Positions 7,246 to 16,115 of a stretch of 64,000 bases of DNA are shown here, one piece after another; the first letter of the stretch is position 1; every line of letters starts with the position of its first letter. The stretch comes from Fluviicola sp. (GTDB lineage: Bacteria > Bacteroidota > Bacteroidia > Flavobacteriales_D > Crocinitomicaceae): assembly GCA_031260455.1 (NCBI GenBank), contig JAIRJW010000059.1, positions 1 to 64,000 on the forward strand, read 5' to 3'. Both the position numbers and the translations under genes were made by a program. Below the pieces are notes generated by a model. It was not told the origin of the DNA and did no database searches. It worked only from the letters and a program-made list of their open reading frames with translations.

Positions 7246-9690
7246 ATGGCATCACAAGCACCCCAGGAAGAATTGATCGCAGTGGACTTCAATACCTTCA
7301 GACTGGAAGTTTTAAATGATTTCCGCCTGGCAAGTATTTCAAGAGAAACATCGCTTTTGGGACGAAAGGAAGTCCTGACAGGAAAAGCGAAATTCGGAAT
7401 TTTCGGAGACGGAAAGGAACTGGCTCAGATTGCATTGGCAAAGCAGTTCAAAGATGGTGATTTTCGTTCGGGATATTACCGCGATCAAACCTTGATGATG
7501 GCCATTGATCAATTGAACGTGCGGGAATATTTCTCCGGTTTATTCGGTCATACAGATGAAATTATCGAACCGCAATCCGCAGGACGCCAGATGGGAGGAC
7601 ACTTCTCCACCCGCAACCTGGATGAAAACGGAAACTGGAAAGATTTAACAAAGCAAAAAAATTCATCTGCAGATATTTCACCGACAGCAGGACAAATGCC
7701 GCGTTTGCTCGGTTTGGCACAAGCTTCCAAAATATACCGCGAACACCCAACCCTAAAAGACCTTGAAGCCTTCAAAAAATTCTCCAATGGAGGAAATGAA
7801 GTTGCTTTTGGAACGATCGGTGACGCTTCCACTTCAGAAGGCCCTTTCTGGGAAACTATCAACGCAGCAGGAGTATTGCAGGTACCAATGGTCATGTCCG
7901 TCTGGGACGACGGGTACGGGATTTCCGTTCCGCGTGAATACCAGACAACGAAAGGAAGCATCTCCGAAGCTTTGAGTGGCATGCAGCGTACGGAAGACAA
8001 AGCTGGTTACGAGATTTTTGTAACAAAAGGCTGGGACTATGCACATCTGTGTGAAACATACGAAAAAGCAGTTACCTTAGCACGGACAGAGCATATCCCG
8101 GTACTGGTTCATGTCAAAGAAGTGAATCAACCGCAGGGACACTCTACTTCCGGATCACACGAGCGCTATAAAAATGAAGAGCGTTTGAAATGGGAATCTG
8201 AATTCGATTGTATCAACAAATTCAGGGAATGGATTCTGAACTTTGACGCTGACGGGCAAAAACTGGCTACGGAAGAAGAATTGTCCGAAATTGCGAAAGA
8301 AACAAAAGCATACGTAAACGAGCAAAAAAAAGAAGCGTGGATTCTGTTTACACAGGATTTAAAAAACGACCTGAACCAGGCAGCAGCACTTCTCGAAAGT
8401 GTGGCAGCCGACAGTTCAAACGCTGTATTCATCCGAAAAGAAATCGAAGTATTGCAAAAGACCATGAACCCTATTCGGAAGGACATTTTCAATACGGTCC
8501 GGAAGGTATTATGCATGGTACGTACTGAAAATTCAGCAGCAAAATCCGCCTTAATTTCCTGGTTAAAGCAGGAAACAGCAAACAATTACAACCGCTACAG
8601 CGATTACTTATACTCCAATTCTGAAAGTAACGCACTGAAGGTTCAGCTGGTTGCTCCGACGTATGATGCCAATAACCATCAGGAAGATGGAAGAATCGTT
8701 CTCCGCGACAATTTCAGGGCGATCTTCAAAAAATATCCGGAAGCATTGATCTTCGGAGAAGATGCCGGGAAAATTGGTGGTGTAAACCAATCACTGGAAG
8801 GCTTGCAGGAGCAATTCGGACAACTGCGCGTTTCTGATGTCGGAATCCGTGAGTGTACGATCATCGGGCAAGGAATCGGGATGGCAATGCGCGGTTTGAG
8901 ACCAATTGCAGAAATCCAGTACCTGGATTATTTGCTGTACGGAATCCAGATCATGTCTGACGATCTGGCAACAGTGCAATACCGTACCAAGGGCGGACAA
9001 AAAGCCCCATTGATTGTTTCCACGCGCGGACATCGCCTGGAAGGAATCTGGCACAGTGGCTCCCCAATGGGAATGATTATCAATTCCATTCGCGGAGTAC
9101 ATGTCTGTGTTCCGAGAAACATGACAAAAGCAGCAGGTTTCTATAACACTTTGATGCAGGCAGATGAGCCAGCTCTGGTGATTGAACCGCTGAACGGATA
9201 CCGTATTAAAGAAGCGATGCCAACCAATATCGGTGAGTTTACCACTCCGCTGGGAATTCCTGAAGTGGTGCAGGAAGGAAATGACCTGACGATCGTTTCT
9301 TACGGTTCAACATTCAATCTGTGTGAAGCAGCGGCGAAAACATTGGCTGAACTGGGAATCTCGGTTGAGCTGATTGATGTACAAACCCTGCTTCCGTTCG
9401 ATATCAACGGAATGACAGCAGAATCGTTGAAGAAAACGAATCGCCTGATGATCGTTGACGAAGACGTGAGTTCCGGTGCAACGGCATTCCTGCTGGATCA
9501 GATCCTGGTGAAACAGGGCGGATACAATTACCTGGATTCTGCTCCGGTCACTTTGAGTGCAAAAGATCACCGCCCGGCTTATGGAACAGATGGCGACTAT
9601 TTCTCCAAACCAAGTACGGACGACATCATTGAAGCAGCTTACGCAATCATGAACGAGGCAGATCCGAATGCATATCCTCCGATTTACTGA
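7246..9690 (+). CDS. 2-oxoacid dehydrogenase E1, fused alpha and beta subunits
   Basis: A thiamine-diphosphate-dependent decarboxylase, the E1 of a 2-oxoacid dehydrogenase complex, most likely branched-chain 2-oxoacid (2-oxoisovalerate). Alpha and beta subunits are joined in one chain of 814 residues. The alpha part (about 20-440) carries the ThDP/Mg motif GDASTSEG at 192-199. The beta part (about 475-814) shows FGEDAGKIGG, the IGQGIGMAMRGLRPIAEIQY segment and HSGSPMGMI. Fused E1 of this length is common in Bacteroidota. The E2 and E3 partners are not adjacent. Pyruvate as substrate cannot be excluded from sequence alone. Branched-chain specificity would supply iso-branched fatty acids. Confidence 0.92.
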   Translation: MASQAPQEELIAVDFNTFRLEVLNDFRLASISRETSLLGRKEVLTGKAKFGIFGDGKELAQIALAKQFKDGDFRSGYYRDQTLMMAIDQLNVREYFSGLFGHTDEIIEPQSAGRQMGGHFSTRNLDENGNWKDLTKQKNSSADISPTAGQMPRLLGLAQASKIYREHPTLKDLEAFKKFSNGGNEVAFGTIGDASTSEGPFWETINAAGVLQVPMVMSVWDDGYGISVPREYQTTKGSISEALSGMQRTEDKAGYEIFVTKGWDYAHLCETYEKAVTLARTEHIPVLVHVKEVNQPQGHSTSGSHERYKNEERLKWESEFDCINKFREWILNFDADGQKLATEEELSEIAKETKAYVNEQKKEAWILFTQDLKNDLNQAAALLESVAADSSNAVFIRKEIEVLQKTMNPIRKDIFNTVRKVLCMVRTENSAAKSALISWLKQETANNYNRYSDYLYSNSESNALKVQLVAPTYDANNHQEDGRIVLRDNFRAIFKKYPEALIFGEDAGKIGGVNQSLEGLQEQFGQLRVSDVGIRECTIIGQGIGMAMRGLRPIAEIQYLDYLLYGIQIMSDDLATVQYRTKGGQKAPLIVSTRGHRLEGIWHSGSPMGMIINSIRGVHVCVPRNMTKAAGFYNTLMQADEPALVIEPLNGYRIKEAMPTNIGEFTTPLGIPEVVQEGNDLTIVSYGSTFNLCEAAAKTLAELGISVELIDVQTLLPFDINGMTAESLKKTNRLMIVDEDVSSGATAFLLDQILVKQGGYNYLDSAPVTLSAKDHRPAYGTDGDYFSKPSTDDIIEAAYAIMNEADPNAYPPIY

Positions 9691-9698
9691 CGTAAGAT

Positions 9699-10097
9699 TT
9701 GAAACAATTCACGGGCATATTGAGTGTGATTTTCGTAATAGCTTTGCTCTGGAAAGATATTGCGGCATTCTCCTGGAATATCTGGTTTTACAATAACCAG
9801 GTTGAGCTTGCGGCAAAATACTGTGTCAATAAAAACAAACCGATGCTTCATTGCAACGGAAAATGTTATTTGGCCAGACAGCTGAAAAAACTGGAGCAAG
9901 AAGAGAAGAAAAATCAACCTGTTCCAAAACTCCCTCTGAAACTGAAAGAAAATGTCTGGAATTTAGATCCTCAACTGATCACTTCTTTCGAACAAGCTGA
10001 AATTGACCTTCCGGAAGAAGCGGAATACTTTTTCTATCAAAACAAAGAACTGAATTCCTTTTCAGGTTCAGCCTTCCACCCACCCGTAACCGGATAA
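9699..10097 (+). CDS. Membrane-anchored protein with CNGKC motif
   Basis: A 132-residue protein with an N-terminal hydrophobic segment (about 7-24) and a Cys/His cluster: Cys42, His51, Cys52 and Cys56 in the pattern C-x9-HCNGKC. A charged, coiled-coil-like stretch follows. Such HCNGKC proteins are widespread in Bacteroidota, without assigned function as far as I know; the spacing suggests a metal site. The start is TTG 9699, eight bases after the E1 stop, because no ATG precedes the hydrophobic segment. It is followed by an outer-membrane protein with a CDVCGCG terminus and a His-rich lipoprotein. The metal, perhaps copper(I), is inference. Confidence 0.75.
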   Translation: MKQFTGILSVIFVIALLWKDIAAFSWNIWFYNNQVELAAKYCVNKNKPMLHCNGKCYLARQLKKLEQEEKKNQPVPKLPLKLKENVWNLDPQLITSFEQAEIDLPEEAEYFFYQNKELNSFSGSAFHPPVTG

Positions 10098-10142
10098 TTT
10101 CTTGTGGTTTTATTCTGAATTGTATAATTATTCCCGTAAATC

Positions 10143-10260
10143 ATGCAGATTACGCAGGTTTTATGGAATTGTTTTTTGTACAGTTGTTTTGTCACGTCCT
10201 GGAATAGAACCATTCAATTCGTATTTTTTGCATCCATTATCAATCTGCATTTATCTGCGG
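10143..10260. repeat. Imperfect inverted repeat in a 227-base gap
   Basis: ATGCAGATTACGCAG on the left (10143-10157) faces AATCTGCATTTATCTGCGG on the right (10242-10260). The core ATGCAGATT/AATCTGCAT is exact and the arms lie about 85 bases apart. The words GCAGATTACGCAG and ATCTGCGG are of the kind found in dispersed Bacteroidota intergenic repeats (recollection, not checked). No gene is seen in the gap. Confidence 0.35.
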
Positions 10261-10324
10261 GACAAAAATGATATACTAGTTTCCCCTGCAAAAAAACATT
10301 TAGAAATTATTTTAATACAAAATC

Positions 10325-11221
10325 ATGAAAAAAAGCATGTTCTTTTTCGTGTGTCTTGTGCTGTCGTATCAAGCGCTTTCTTGCGATGTATGCGGCTGCG
10401 GGGCTTTCAATTCCACTCATGGACTGGGAACACTTGCACAGGGCAACCGAACGAGTATCGGATTGAACTATCAATACCGTTTATACAAAAGCCAGCATCC
10501 AAAAGTATTCGGCACCGAATTAGAAAGAAGTACAGATTACTTTCAGCGCCTTGACATTACGGGGCAGATTCGCCTGGCAAAAAGATGGCAACTGCAGCTC
10601 GCTGTGCCGATTGGTTTCAACACCCACATTGCCGATGATACCACTGCACACAAAAACGGACTCGGAGATCCGACTCTGACTGTAAACTATTTTCTCTTCA
10701 ATCATCAGGACAGCCTGAAAATGTGCTTGTTCCGCTGGATCGTCGGTGCGGGAGTGAAAAGTCCGATTGGAAAATTCACACAACCAAGCGATGTGAACCT
10801 TTATCTCTACCCCGGAACCGGAACATTTGATGCCGTGTTTCAAAACTTTTTTTTCTTTCAGAAAAAAAAGTGGAGTTTGCTGCAAACCAGTCAGTACGTT
10901 CTGCGCGGTGAAAACAAGTATCAGTACATTCCGGGATCTCTATTCAGCACCAGCCTCTTCGGGCAGTACAAATTCCGGACATGGGGACTGTATGCCGGGG
11001 CGCAATATTCCTGGAGCGGGGTAGATTATCAAAACCGGAAAGCGGTAGCAAGTTCCCCCACTCAGGGACAAGTACTCACCGGAATTACAGGAGCTTCTGT
11101 TCAATGGAATTCCTGGGTACTCCAGGGAAATTACCACATTCCACTGGCTCAAAGCCTGGGAGATGGAAAATCTCACCAGAAGGCCGCGTTTAGTGTTTCA
11201 ATCAATTATTTTTTCAATTAA
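10325..11221 (+). CDS. Outer-membrane beta-barrel protein with CDVCGCG terminus
   Basis: A 298-residue protein with a signal sequence ending at ALSC and a mature N-terminus CDVCGCG (Cys20, 23, 25). The rest is alternating amphipathic strands ending in Asn after the aromatic INYFF, typical of a small barrel of the MetA/phenol-degradation transporter type. The three cysteines at the extreme N-terminus could bind metal or anchor lipid, although ALSC is a poor lipobox. It sits between the HCNGKC protein and a lipoprotein starting one base after its stop codon, so all three probably belong to one envelope system. No enzymatic motif is visible. Confidence 0.7.
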   Translation: MKKSMFFFVCLVLSYQALSCDVCGCGAFNSTHGLGTLAQGNRTSIGLNYQYRLYKSQHPKVFGTELERSTDYFQRLDITGQIRLAKRWQLQLAVPIGFNTHIADDTTAHKNGLGDPTLTVNYFLFNHQDSLKMCLFRWIVGAGVKSPIGKFTQPSDVNLYLYPGTGTFDAVFQNFFFFQKKKWSLLQTSQYVLRGENKYQYIPGSLFSTSLFGQYKFRTWGLYAGAQYSWSGVDYQNRKAVASSPTQGQVLTGITGASVQWNSWVLQGNYHIPLAQSLGDGKSHQKAAFSVSINYFFN

Positions 11222-11617
11222 ATGAATATGAGAATCTGTTTCTTTTTAGTAATCCTTACGGGAAGTCTTGGTTTGGCTTCCTGTAAGAAAGATAAGAGTT
11301 CGAAAAACGAACCTGTTTCAGCCGTCGTTATGATTACCAACCCTCATGATGGGGATACCATCCAGGGAAATTTCACGTTAACCGGAACAATTGTCGGAAC
11401 AGCGAATCTGCACGGATACCAGATCACAGTAACTAATACGCTGAATGATTCGATCATTTACCAGAATGAAGTGCATGATCATGCAGCGAATTTTACCGTG
11501 AACCAGGCAATCAACCATGGATTTTCAAACTACACTCTGTTAAAACTGGATCTGGTAGCAGCATTGGATCATGATGGAAATACTACATCCAAAAAAGTGC
11601 AGTTTACAGTTCACTGA
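11222..11617 (+). CDS. His-rich lipoprotein, DUF4625-like
   Basis: A 131-residue lipoprotein with lipobox LASC followed by KKDKSS. The mature part resembles an Ig-like fold with many histidines (HDGD, HGYQ, HDHAAN, HG, DHDG, VH). Length, lipobox and the HDH element recall the DUF4625 family of Bacteroidota lipoproteins, an assignment from memory. ATG 11222 follows the preceding stop codon immediately, giving tight coupling. His clusters next to two Cys-cluster proteins suggest periplasmic or surface metal binding. No catalytic motif is seen. Confidence 0.65.
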   Translation: MNMRICFFLVILTGSLGLASCKKDKSSKNEPVSAVVMITNPHDGDTIQGNFTLTGTIVGTANLHGYQITVTNTLNDSIIYQNEVHDHAANFTVNQAINHGFSNYTLLKLDLVAALDHDGNTTSKKVQFTVH

Positions 11618-11630
11618 CCATTGAATAAAA

Positions 11631-11866
11631 AGCCTCTCTGCAGGCGTGCGACGCATCGGGACATATGTATTATTATTTGCACACAAACCTTCTTAGCATG
11701 TAAAAACAGATGTTTGAAGTGCTTACCAGTCGCCTCTTCTGACTCGAGTGTGGCAGCCGGGCCAAACATTTGCGCATTCGTGGGAGAAAATAAATATGGG
11801 TGTGAATTGTGATTAATTCCCGACGCATAGTACGCCTGCAAGGGGGTAATTCCCTCTGTTTTTTTA
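11631..11866 (+). ncRNA. Rod-shaped structured RNA candidate, 6S-like
   Basis: A gene-free stretch that folds into a long rod. The ends pair over about 28 bases: 11640-11661 with 11818-11839, extended outward by 11632-11639 with 11840-11847. An inner 10-bp stem joins 11707-11716 and 11763-11772, enclosing a 46-base tip. Between these lies a weakly paired A/T-rich bubble. A T7 run follows at 11859-11865. Several unpaired positions become G-U pairs only when read on the plus strand, which favours that strand. Closing stem, bubble, inner stem and length of about 235 bases resemble 6S RNA, and a Flavobacteria-type 6S is known. No clear promoter was found, so identity and strand remain open. Confidence 0.5.
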
Positions 11867-11884
11867 ACTACTTTTACCAGTGCC

Positions 11885-12529
11885 ATGACAAAAAAAGAAA
11901 AAGCACAGTACGTTATTGAAGAGCTGGAAAAATGCTACCCGGAAACTCCGGTTCCACTCGGTCATTGGGATGCTTACACCCTGTTGATTGCCGTTCTGTT
12001 ATCGGCTCAGTGCACAGATGAACGCGTCAATAAAATCACGCCTGTTTTGTTCAGACGCGCTTCACGTCCACAGGATATGATTCGTTTGTCTGTAGAAGAA
12101 ATCCGCGATATTATCCGACCATGCGGGCTTGCCCCGAGAAAATCCCAGGCAATCTATGACCTGTCCCATATCCTGACAGACAAATACAACGGTGAAGTTC
12201 CCCAGAGTTTTGAAGCACTGGAAGAATTACCGGGAGTAGGCCATAAAACAGCATCTGTGGTAATGTCTCAGGCTTTTGGCTTCCCTGCTTTCCCGGTTGA
12301 TACACACATTCACCGCCTGATGACCCGATGGGGACTGACGAGCGGAAAAAACGTAAAGGAAACCGAACGCGATGCTAAAAAACTCTTCCCGAAAGAACTG
12401 TGGAACAAGCTGCACCTCCAGATTATCTTCTATGGAAGAAGCCACTCTCCTGCCCGGTCACCCAAACGCGACGTGGATTACATCACGGCTAAAATCGGAA
12501 CGAAGAATGCGCTGGAAGAATTGAAATAA
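11885..12529 (+). CDS. nth: Endonuclease III homologue lacking the Fe-S cluster
   Basis: A DNA N-glycosylase/AP lyase of base-excision repair that removes oxidised pyrimidines. The 214 residues carry the helix-hairpin-helix LPGVGHKTA with catalytic Lys121, and Asp139 in VDTH. The four cysteines that hold the 4Fe-4S cluster in Escherichia coli Nth are absent: the matching region reads YGRSHSPARSPKRDVDYI, and the only cysteines are 17, 43 and 80. The rest of the fold and both catalytic residues are intact, so a working enzyme is likely. I recall similar cluster-less Nth in other Flavobacteriia, so this may be a lineage trait. Confidence 0.93.
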   Translation: MTKKEKAQYVIEELEKCYPETPVPLGHWDAYTLLIAVLLSAQCTDERVNKITPVLFRRASRPQDMIRLSVEEIRDIIRPCGLAPRKSQAIYDLSHILTDKYNGEVPQSFEALEELPGVGHKTASVVMSQAFGFPAFPVDTHIHRLMTRWGLTSGKNVKETERDAKKLFPKELWNKLHLQIIFYGRSHSPARSPKRDVDYITAKIGTKNALEELK

Positions 12530-12704
12530 TGCTTTGACCTGAAGTGTAAATGACTGAACGCCTTTAGCTCGCTGAATCAATTGTTAAAAAACAAACAATT
12601 AGCTGGAAATTTCATTCTGCAACACCAATTTTTACCCGGATATGGATAACTCAACCGGTGTGCCTGCACCAACTAACATATTAACACTCTGATTTTTCCG
12701 GTCA

Positions 12705-13346
12705 ATGAAATTATTAAGTGTGCTTCTTTTGATTTGTTGTTTATTTTGCAGCATCAGTAAATCCAGGGCCGACAGCATCCCTGCCAGCTCCCGCCTGGCT
12801 ATTCAGATCGCTCCACTGGCGTTGATTGATTTCTACAATGGTTCCTGCTACAAAATCGGTACGGCTGTCCGCCTAACGCATTCTCTTTTATTTTCTGCAG
12901 ATTTCGGCTCTTATTTCAAGCATTTCAGCGGGATCAAAAATAACAGGGGGTTCCTTGCTGATTTCAGGTTCAAATACCGCTTTCCAGGTAAATATTCCGG
13001 GATTTCCCTGAGTTATTTTTACAAACAACAAGCCTTTGACTACGCTGATTTTCTCAAACCATCTGGTACCCCCATTGTTGTTCACACTCAAAAATACATC
13101 AACTGCTTCAGTGTCAATTTTGAGCAGGACATCCCTTTTCTGAAACATGAAAGGGCTTATCTGACCTTTTTCGGCGGATTCGGAGTCCGCTTCAGAAATG
13201 CCATTTCGTCACTGATCAGCAAGCATCAATTTGATTTGCTTCAGGAGGGCGGTGATTCCCAATCACTTTATTTCGTCCTGATTCCCGGAAAGAACATTTG
13301 GCTGAACCTCAACCTGGGAGTGCGTGTGGGATTTTATCTTTTTTAA
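12705..13346 (+). CDS. Predicted outer-membrane beta-barrel protein
   Basis: A 213-residue unknown protein. A signal peptide (about 1-22, MKLLSVLLLICCLFCSIS) precedes alternating beta strands (SADFGSYFKHF, GFLADFRFKYRF, GISLSYFYKQ, RAYLTFFGGFGVRF) and an aromatic C-terminus (VGFYLF), the usual signature of a small outer-membrane barrel. It ends four bases from the convergent symporter gene. No enzymatic residues or ligand motif are visible. Confidence 0.65.
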   Translation: MKLLSVLLLICCLFCSISKSRADSIPASSRLAIQIAPLALIDFYNGSCYKIGTAVRLTHSLLFSADFGSYFKHFSGIKNNRGFLADFRFKYRFPGKYSGISLSYFYKQQAFDYADFLKPSGTPIVVHTQKYINCFSVNFEQDIPFLKHERAYLTFFGGFGVRFRNAISSLISKHQFDLLQEGGDSQSLYFVLIPGKNIWLNLNLGVRVGFYLF

Positions 13347-13350
13347 AGCA

Positions 13351-14643
13351 CTATTTCAATACTTCTTTCAGCACATTTTCATCCAGCTGTTTTTCCCAAC
13401 GGGCCACAACAATAGTTGCAACGGCATTCCCGATGAAATTGGTCAGAGCACGGCATTCCGACATGAATTTGTCTACACCGAAAATCAGTGTCATTCCTTC
13501 AATCGGAACTTTTGGAAACACGACTAACGTTGCTGCCAATGTTATAAATCCGGCACCGGAAACTCCTGCTGCTCCTTTCGAACTAAGCATTGCCACCACC
13601 AGGAGTGTTATCTGTTGCGATAAGGTCAATTCTACATTACAAGCCTGTGCAATAAACAAAGCTGCCAGTGTCATGTAAATATTGGTTCCGTCAAGGTTAA
13701 AAGAATATCCTGTTGGAATAACCAGTCCGACTACCTGACTGGAACAGCCAGCTTTTTCCAGTTTTTTAATGACTCCGGGCAATGCAGGTTCCGATGAGCT
13801 TGTTCCAAATACAAGAAATATCTCTTCTTTAATATATCTGATGAGTTTGAATATACTGAAACCGTTATAGCGGGCAACCAGACCAAGCACCACAATGACA
13901 AAAAAGGCGGAAGTTCCGTAAAAGATCAGAACTAATTCACCTAACTTATTTAAACTTTGAATTCCGGTTTTTCCGATTGTAAAAGCCATTGCTCCAAAAG
14001 CTCCGATTGGCGCCAGTTTCATCAGCAATTCAACAATCTTAAAAATCGGATGTGTGATTGCCTGAAAGAAATCAATTACCGGCTTGCTTTTTTCGGCTGT
14101 CAGTGATAATCCGATTCCGAACATAATTGCTGCAAACAAAACCTGAAGGATGTTTTCTCCGGTTAAAGGGCTCATTAAAGTCTTTGGGATAATATCCAGT
14201 ATGAAATGAGTAAAGGAATGATCATGCGCAGATGTTGCGTAACTACTCAGTTTCGTGGCATCATCGCTATTTTTTACAACTGAAGCCGGATCGAAATTAA
14301 ATCCGTCACCGGGACGAAGTAAGTTACTGACAATCATTCCGATTATTAATGCCAATGTTGAAAATGTAATAAAGTAGATAAATGCCTTTCCGGTAACTCT
14401 TCCAACTTTTTTCAAATCGTTCATGGAAGCAATCCCTACTGTAATCGTTACAAATATGACCGGAGCAATAATCATTTTTATCAGAGAGATGAACCCATCT
14501 GCTAAAGGCTGCATTTTTTGTCCTAAACCGGGATTAAAATGCCCCAAAAGAACCCCAATAACAATTGCCACAATTACTTGAAAATACAAAACTTTGTACC
14601 ATTTTTTCGGTTTCACCGGTTTTGCTGATAAGTCAACTTCCAT
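13351..14643 (-). CDS. Dicarboxylate/amino acid:cation symporter, DctA/GltP family
   Basis: An inner-membrane secondary transporter of the DAACS family, 430 residues, importing C4-dicarboxylates or acidic amino acids with protons or sodium. It has the family hallmarks: the serine-rich re-entrant loop [10 protein letters not shown], the [11 protein letters not shown] motif, and the terminal substrate region [14 protein letters not shown]. The [14 protein letters not shown] wording is closer to DctA than to glutamate carriers, but the substrate is not proven. Eight membrane helices plus two hairpins are expected. It lies downstream of an MFS gene on the same strand, with an 84-base gap. Confidence 0.9.
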   Translation of the reverse strand: MEVDLSAKPVKPKKWYKVLYFQVIVAIVIGVLLGHFNPGLGQKMQPLADGFISLIKMIIAPVIFVTITVGIASMNDLKKVGRVTGKAFIYFITFSTLALIIGMIVSNLLRPGDGFNFDPASVVKNSDDATKLSSYATSAHDHSFTHFILDIIPKTLMSPLTGENILQVLFAAIMFGIGLSLTAEKSKPVIDFFQAITHPIFKIVELLMKLAPIGAFGAMAFTIGKTGIQSLNKLGELVLIFYGTSAFFVIVVLGLVARYNGFSIFKLIRYIKEEIFLVFGTSSSEPALPGVIKKLEKAGCSSQVVGLVIPTGYSFNLDGTNIYMTLAALFIAQACNVELTLSQQITLLVVAMLSSKGAAGVSGAGFITLAATLVVFPKVPIEGMTLIFGVDKFMSECRALTNFIGNAVATIVVARWEKQLDENVLKEVLK

Positions 14644-14727
14644 TGCTGATTTTGCTATTTAGAGAATATTGGGACTGAATATATCAAATAATGGCCACAT
14701 ACAAAGAATTCCGTGAAATTAGGAAAA

Positions 14728-15984
14728 TTATTCTTCCACAAAATCCAGGTTTCTTCCATGAGTTTCCGGGATGCTCCAGGTACTGTAGATTCCGATTGCA
14801 AAAGCCAGAAATCCAACAATTCCGGCAGCAGCCAATGCAGATAATCCTGATTCCATGAGAGATTCAAAACCGATTGTCATCAGGATCACTGTTCCGCGGA
14901 CCATATTCGGAATCGTGGTTGCAGCCGTAGAGCGGATATTCGTTCCGAACTGCTCCGCACCTATAGTCACGAACATAGCCCAGTATCCCGTTCCGAATCC
15001 GAACCAGCAGCACATGATATAATACATTTCAGCGGAATGAATGGTTCCGGAAAGAATCCATATTACACTGATTAGAGTAAAAGACATCATCCACAAAATG
15101 GATTTCCTTCGCGATTTGAGCCAATGACTCAAGACACCGCTGAAAATATCTCCTGTAGAAATGCCAATGTAACCCCACATAATAGCATCTCCGGGATTGA
15201 TTCCTCCATGAATGCCGAGTACTTCACCAAAAACATTTCCGAACATAGCCAGGATCCCGATGCAAAACCAGGTCGGTAAGCCAATGCCGATACAACGCAG
15301 GTAACGCCAGAAACGCTTCCAATTAGTAAAAAGCATTAGGAAATTTCCCCTGCTCACTTCCAGCTTTTTCGTTTCTTTGAAAATACCCGACTCCAAAACT
15401 CCGATTCGCAGTAACAATAACCCGATTCCCATTCCTCCACCGACGAAATAAGCAATGTTCCACCCTTCCGTCAGTTTTACAGTGAGATTTGCAATCACAG
15501 CACCGGATAAGCCGATTCCTGCAACCAGTGAAGTTCCCAAAGCGCGCAATTCTTTCGGCAATACTTCCGAAACCAGTGTAATTCCCGCACCCAGCTCACC
15601 TGCCAATCCAATTCCCGCGATAAATCGCAAAGTTACATATACCAATGTCAGCATTTCCTTATCTTTCGGGAAGTAAGGCAAGAATCCACACAGGATGTTT
15701 GCCAGTGAATACATCACAATCGAACCGAATAACACCGATAAACGTCCTTTTTTATCTCCCAGAATTCCCCATAAAATGCCTCCCAGAAGCAAACCACCCA
15801 TTTGCCAGTTCACAATTATAGTGCCCACATGCGTTATTTCCGATTCAACAAAGCCAAGTCCCTGCAAACTCGGAACACGTACGATCCCGAAAAGCAGCAG
15901 ATCGTAAATATCTACGAAATAGCCTAATGCGGCAACAATAACAGGCAAAGACCAAAGTGATTTATAAGAGGTAATCTTTTCCAA
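14728..15984 (-). CDS. MFS transporter, metabolite:H+ symporter type
   Basis: A 418-residue major-facilitator protein with twelve predicted membrane helices. The loop 2-3 signature appears as GGILWGILGDKKGRLSVL, and LAGELGAGITLVSEVLPKEL matches the sugar and aromatic-acid symporter branch. The second-half motif is diverged (SHWLKSRRKSILWM). The C-terminus reads SIPETHGRNLDFVEE, the PETxG motif of the same branch. The substrate is not deducible. It shares an intergenic region of 131 bases with the divergent ribD. Confidence 0.88.
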   Translation of the reverse strand: MEKITSYKSLWSLPVIVAALGYFVDIYDLLLFGIVRVPSLQGLGFVESEITHVGTIIVNWQMGGLLLGGILWGILGDKKGRLSVLFGSIVMYSLANILCGFLPYFPKDKEMLTLVYVTLRFIAGIGLAGELGAGITLVSEVLPKELRALGTSLVAGIGLSGAVIANLTVKLTEGWNIAYFVGGGMGIGLLLLRIGVLESGIFKETKKLEVSRGNFLMLFTNWKRFWRYLRCIGIGLPTWFCIGILAMFGNVFGEVLGIHGGINPGDAIMWGYIGISTGDIFSGVLSHWLKSRRKSILWMMSFTLISVIWILSGTIHSAEMYYIMCCWFGFGTGYWAMFVTIGAEQFGTNIRSTAATTIPNMVRGTVILMTIGFESLMESGLSALAAAGIVGFLAFAIGIYSTWSIPETHGRNLDFVEE

Positions 15985-16115
15985 AGTAGTTTATTTGAAA
16001 GCCGAATATACTAAATAATCAAAAAGGTAAAAGTGAGAAGTTAATCCCTGATAATTAAAATTATTTTCAACCCGGCATTCACAATTCGTATATTATGAAT
16101 TCGTAATTTCACGAA

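Noticed and set aside
11611..11886. Reading frame of 91 codons on the minus strand over the gap before nth
   Set aside because: It coincides with the rod-like RNA structure, has no promoter or homologue I recognise, and its frame is better explained by the paired arms of the RNA.
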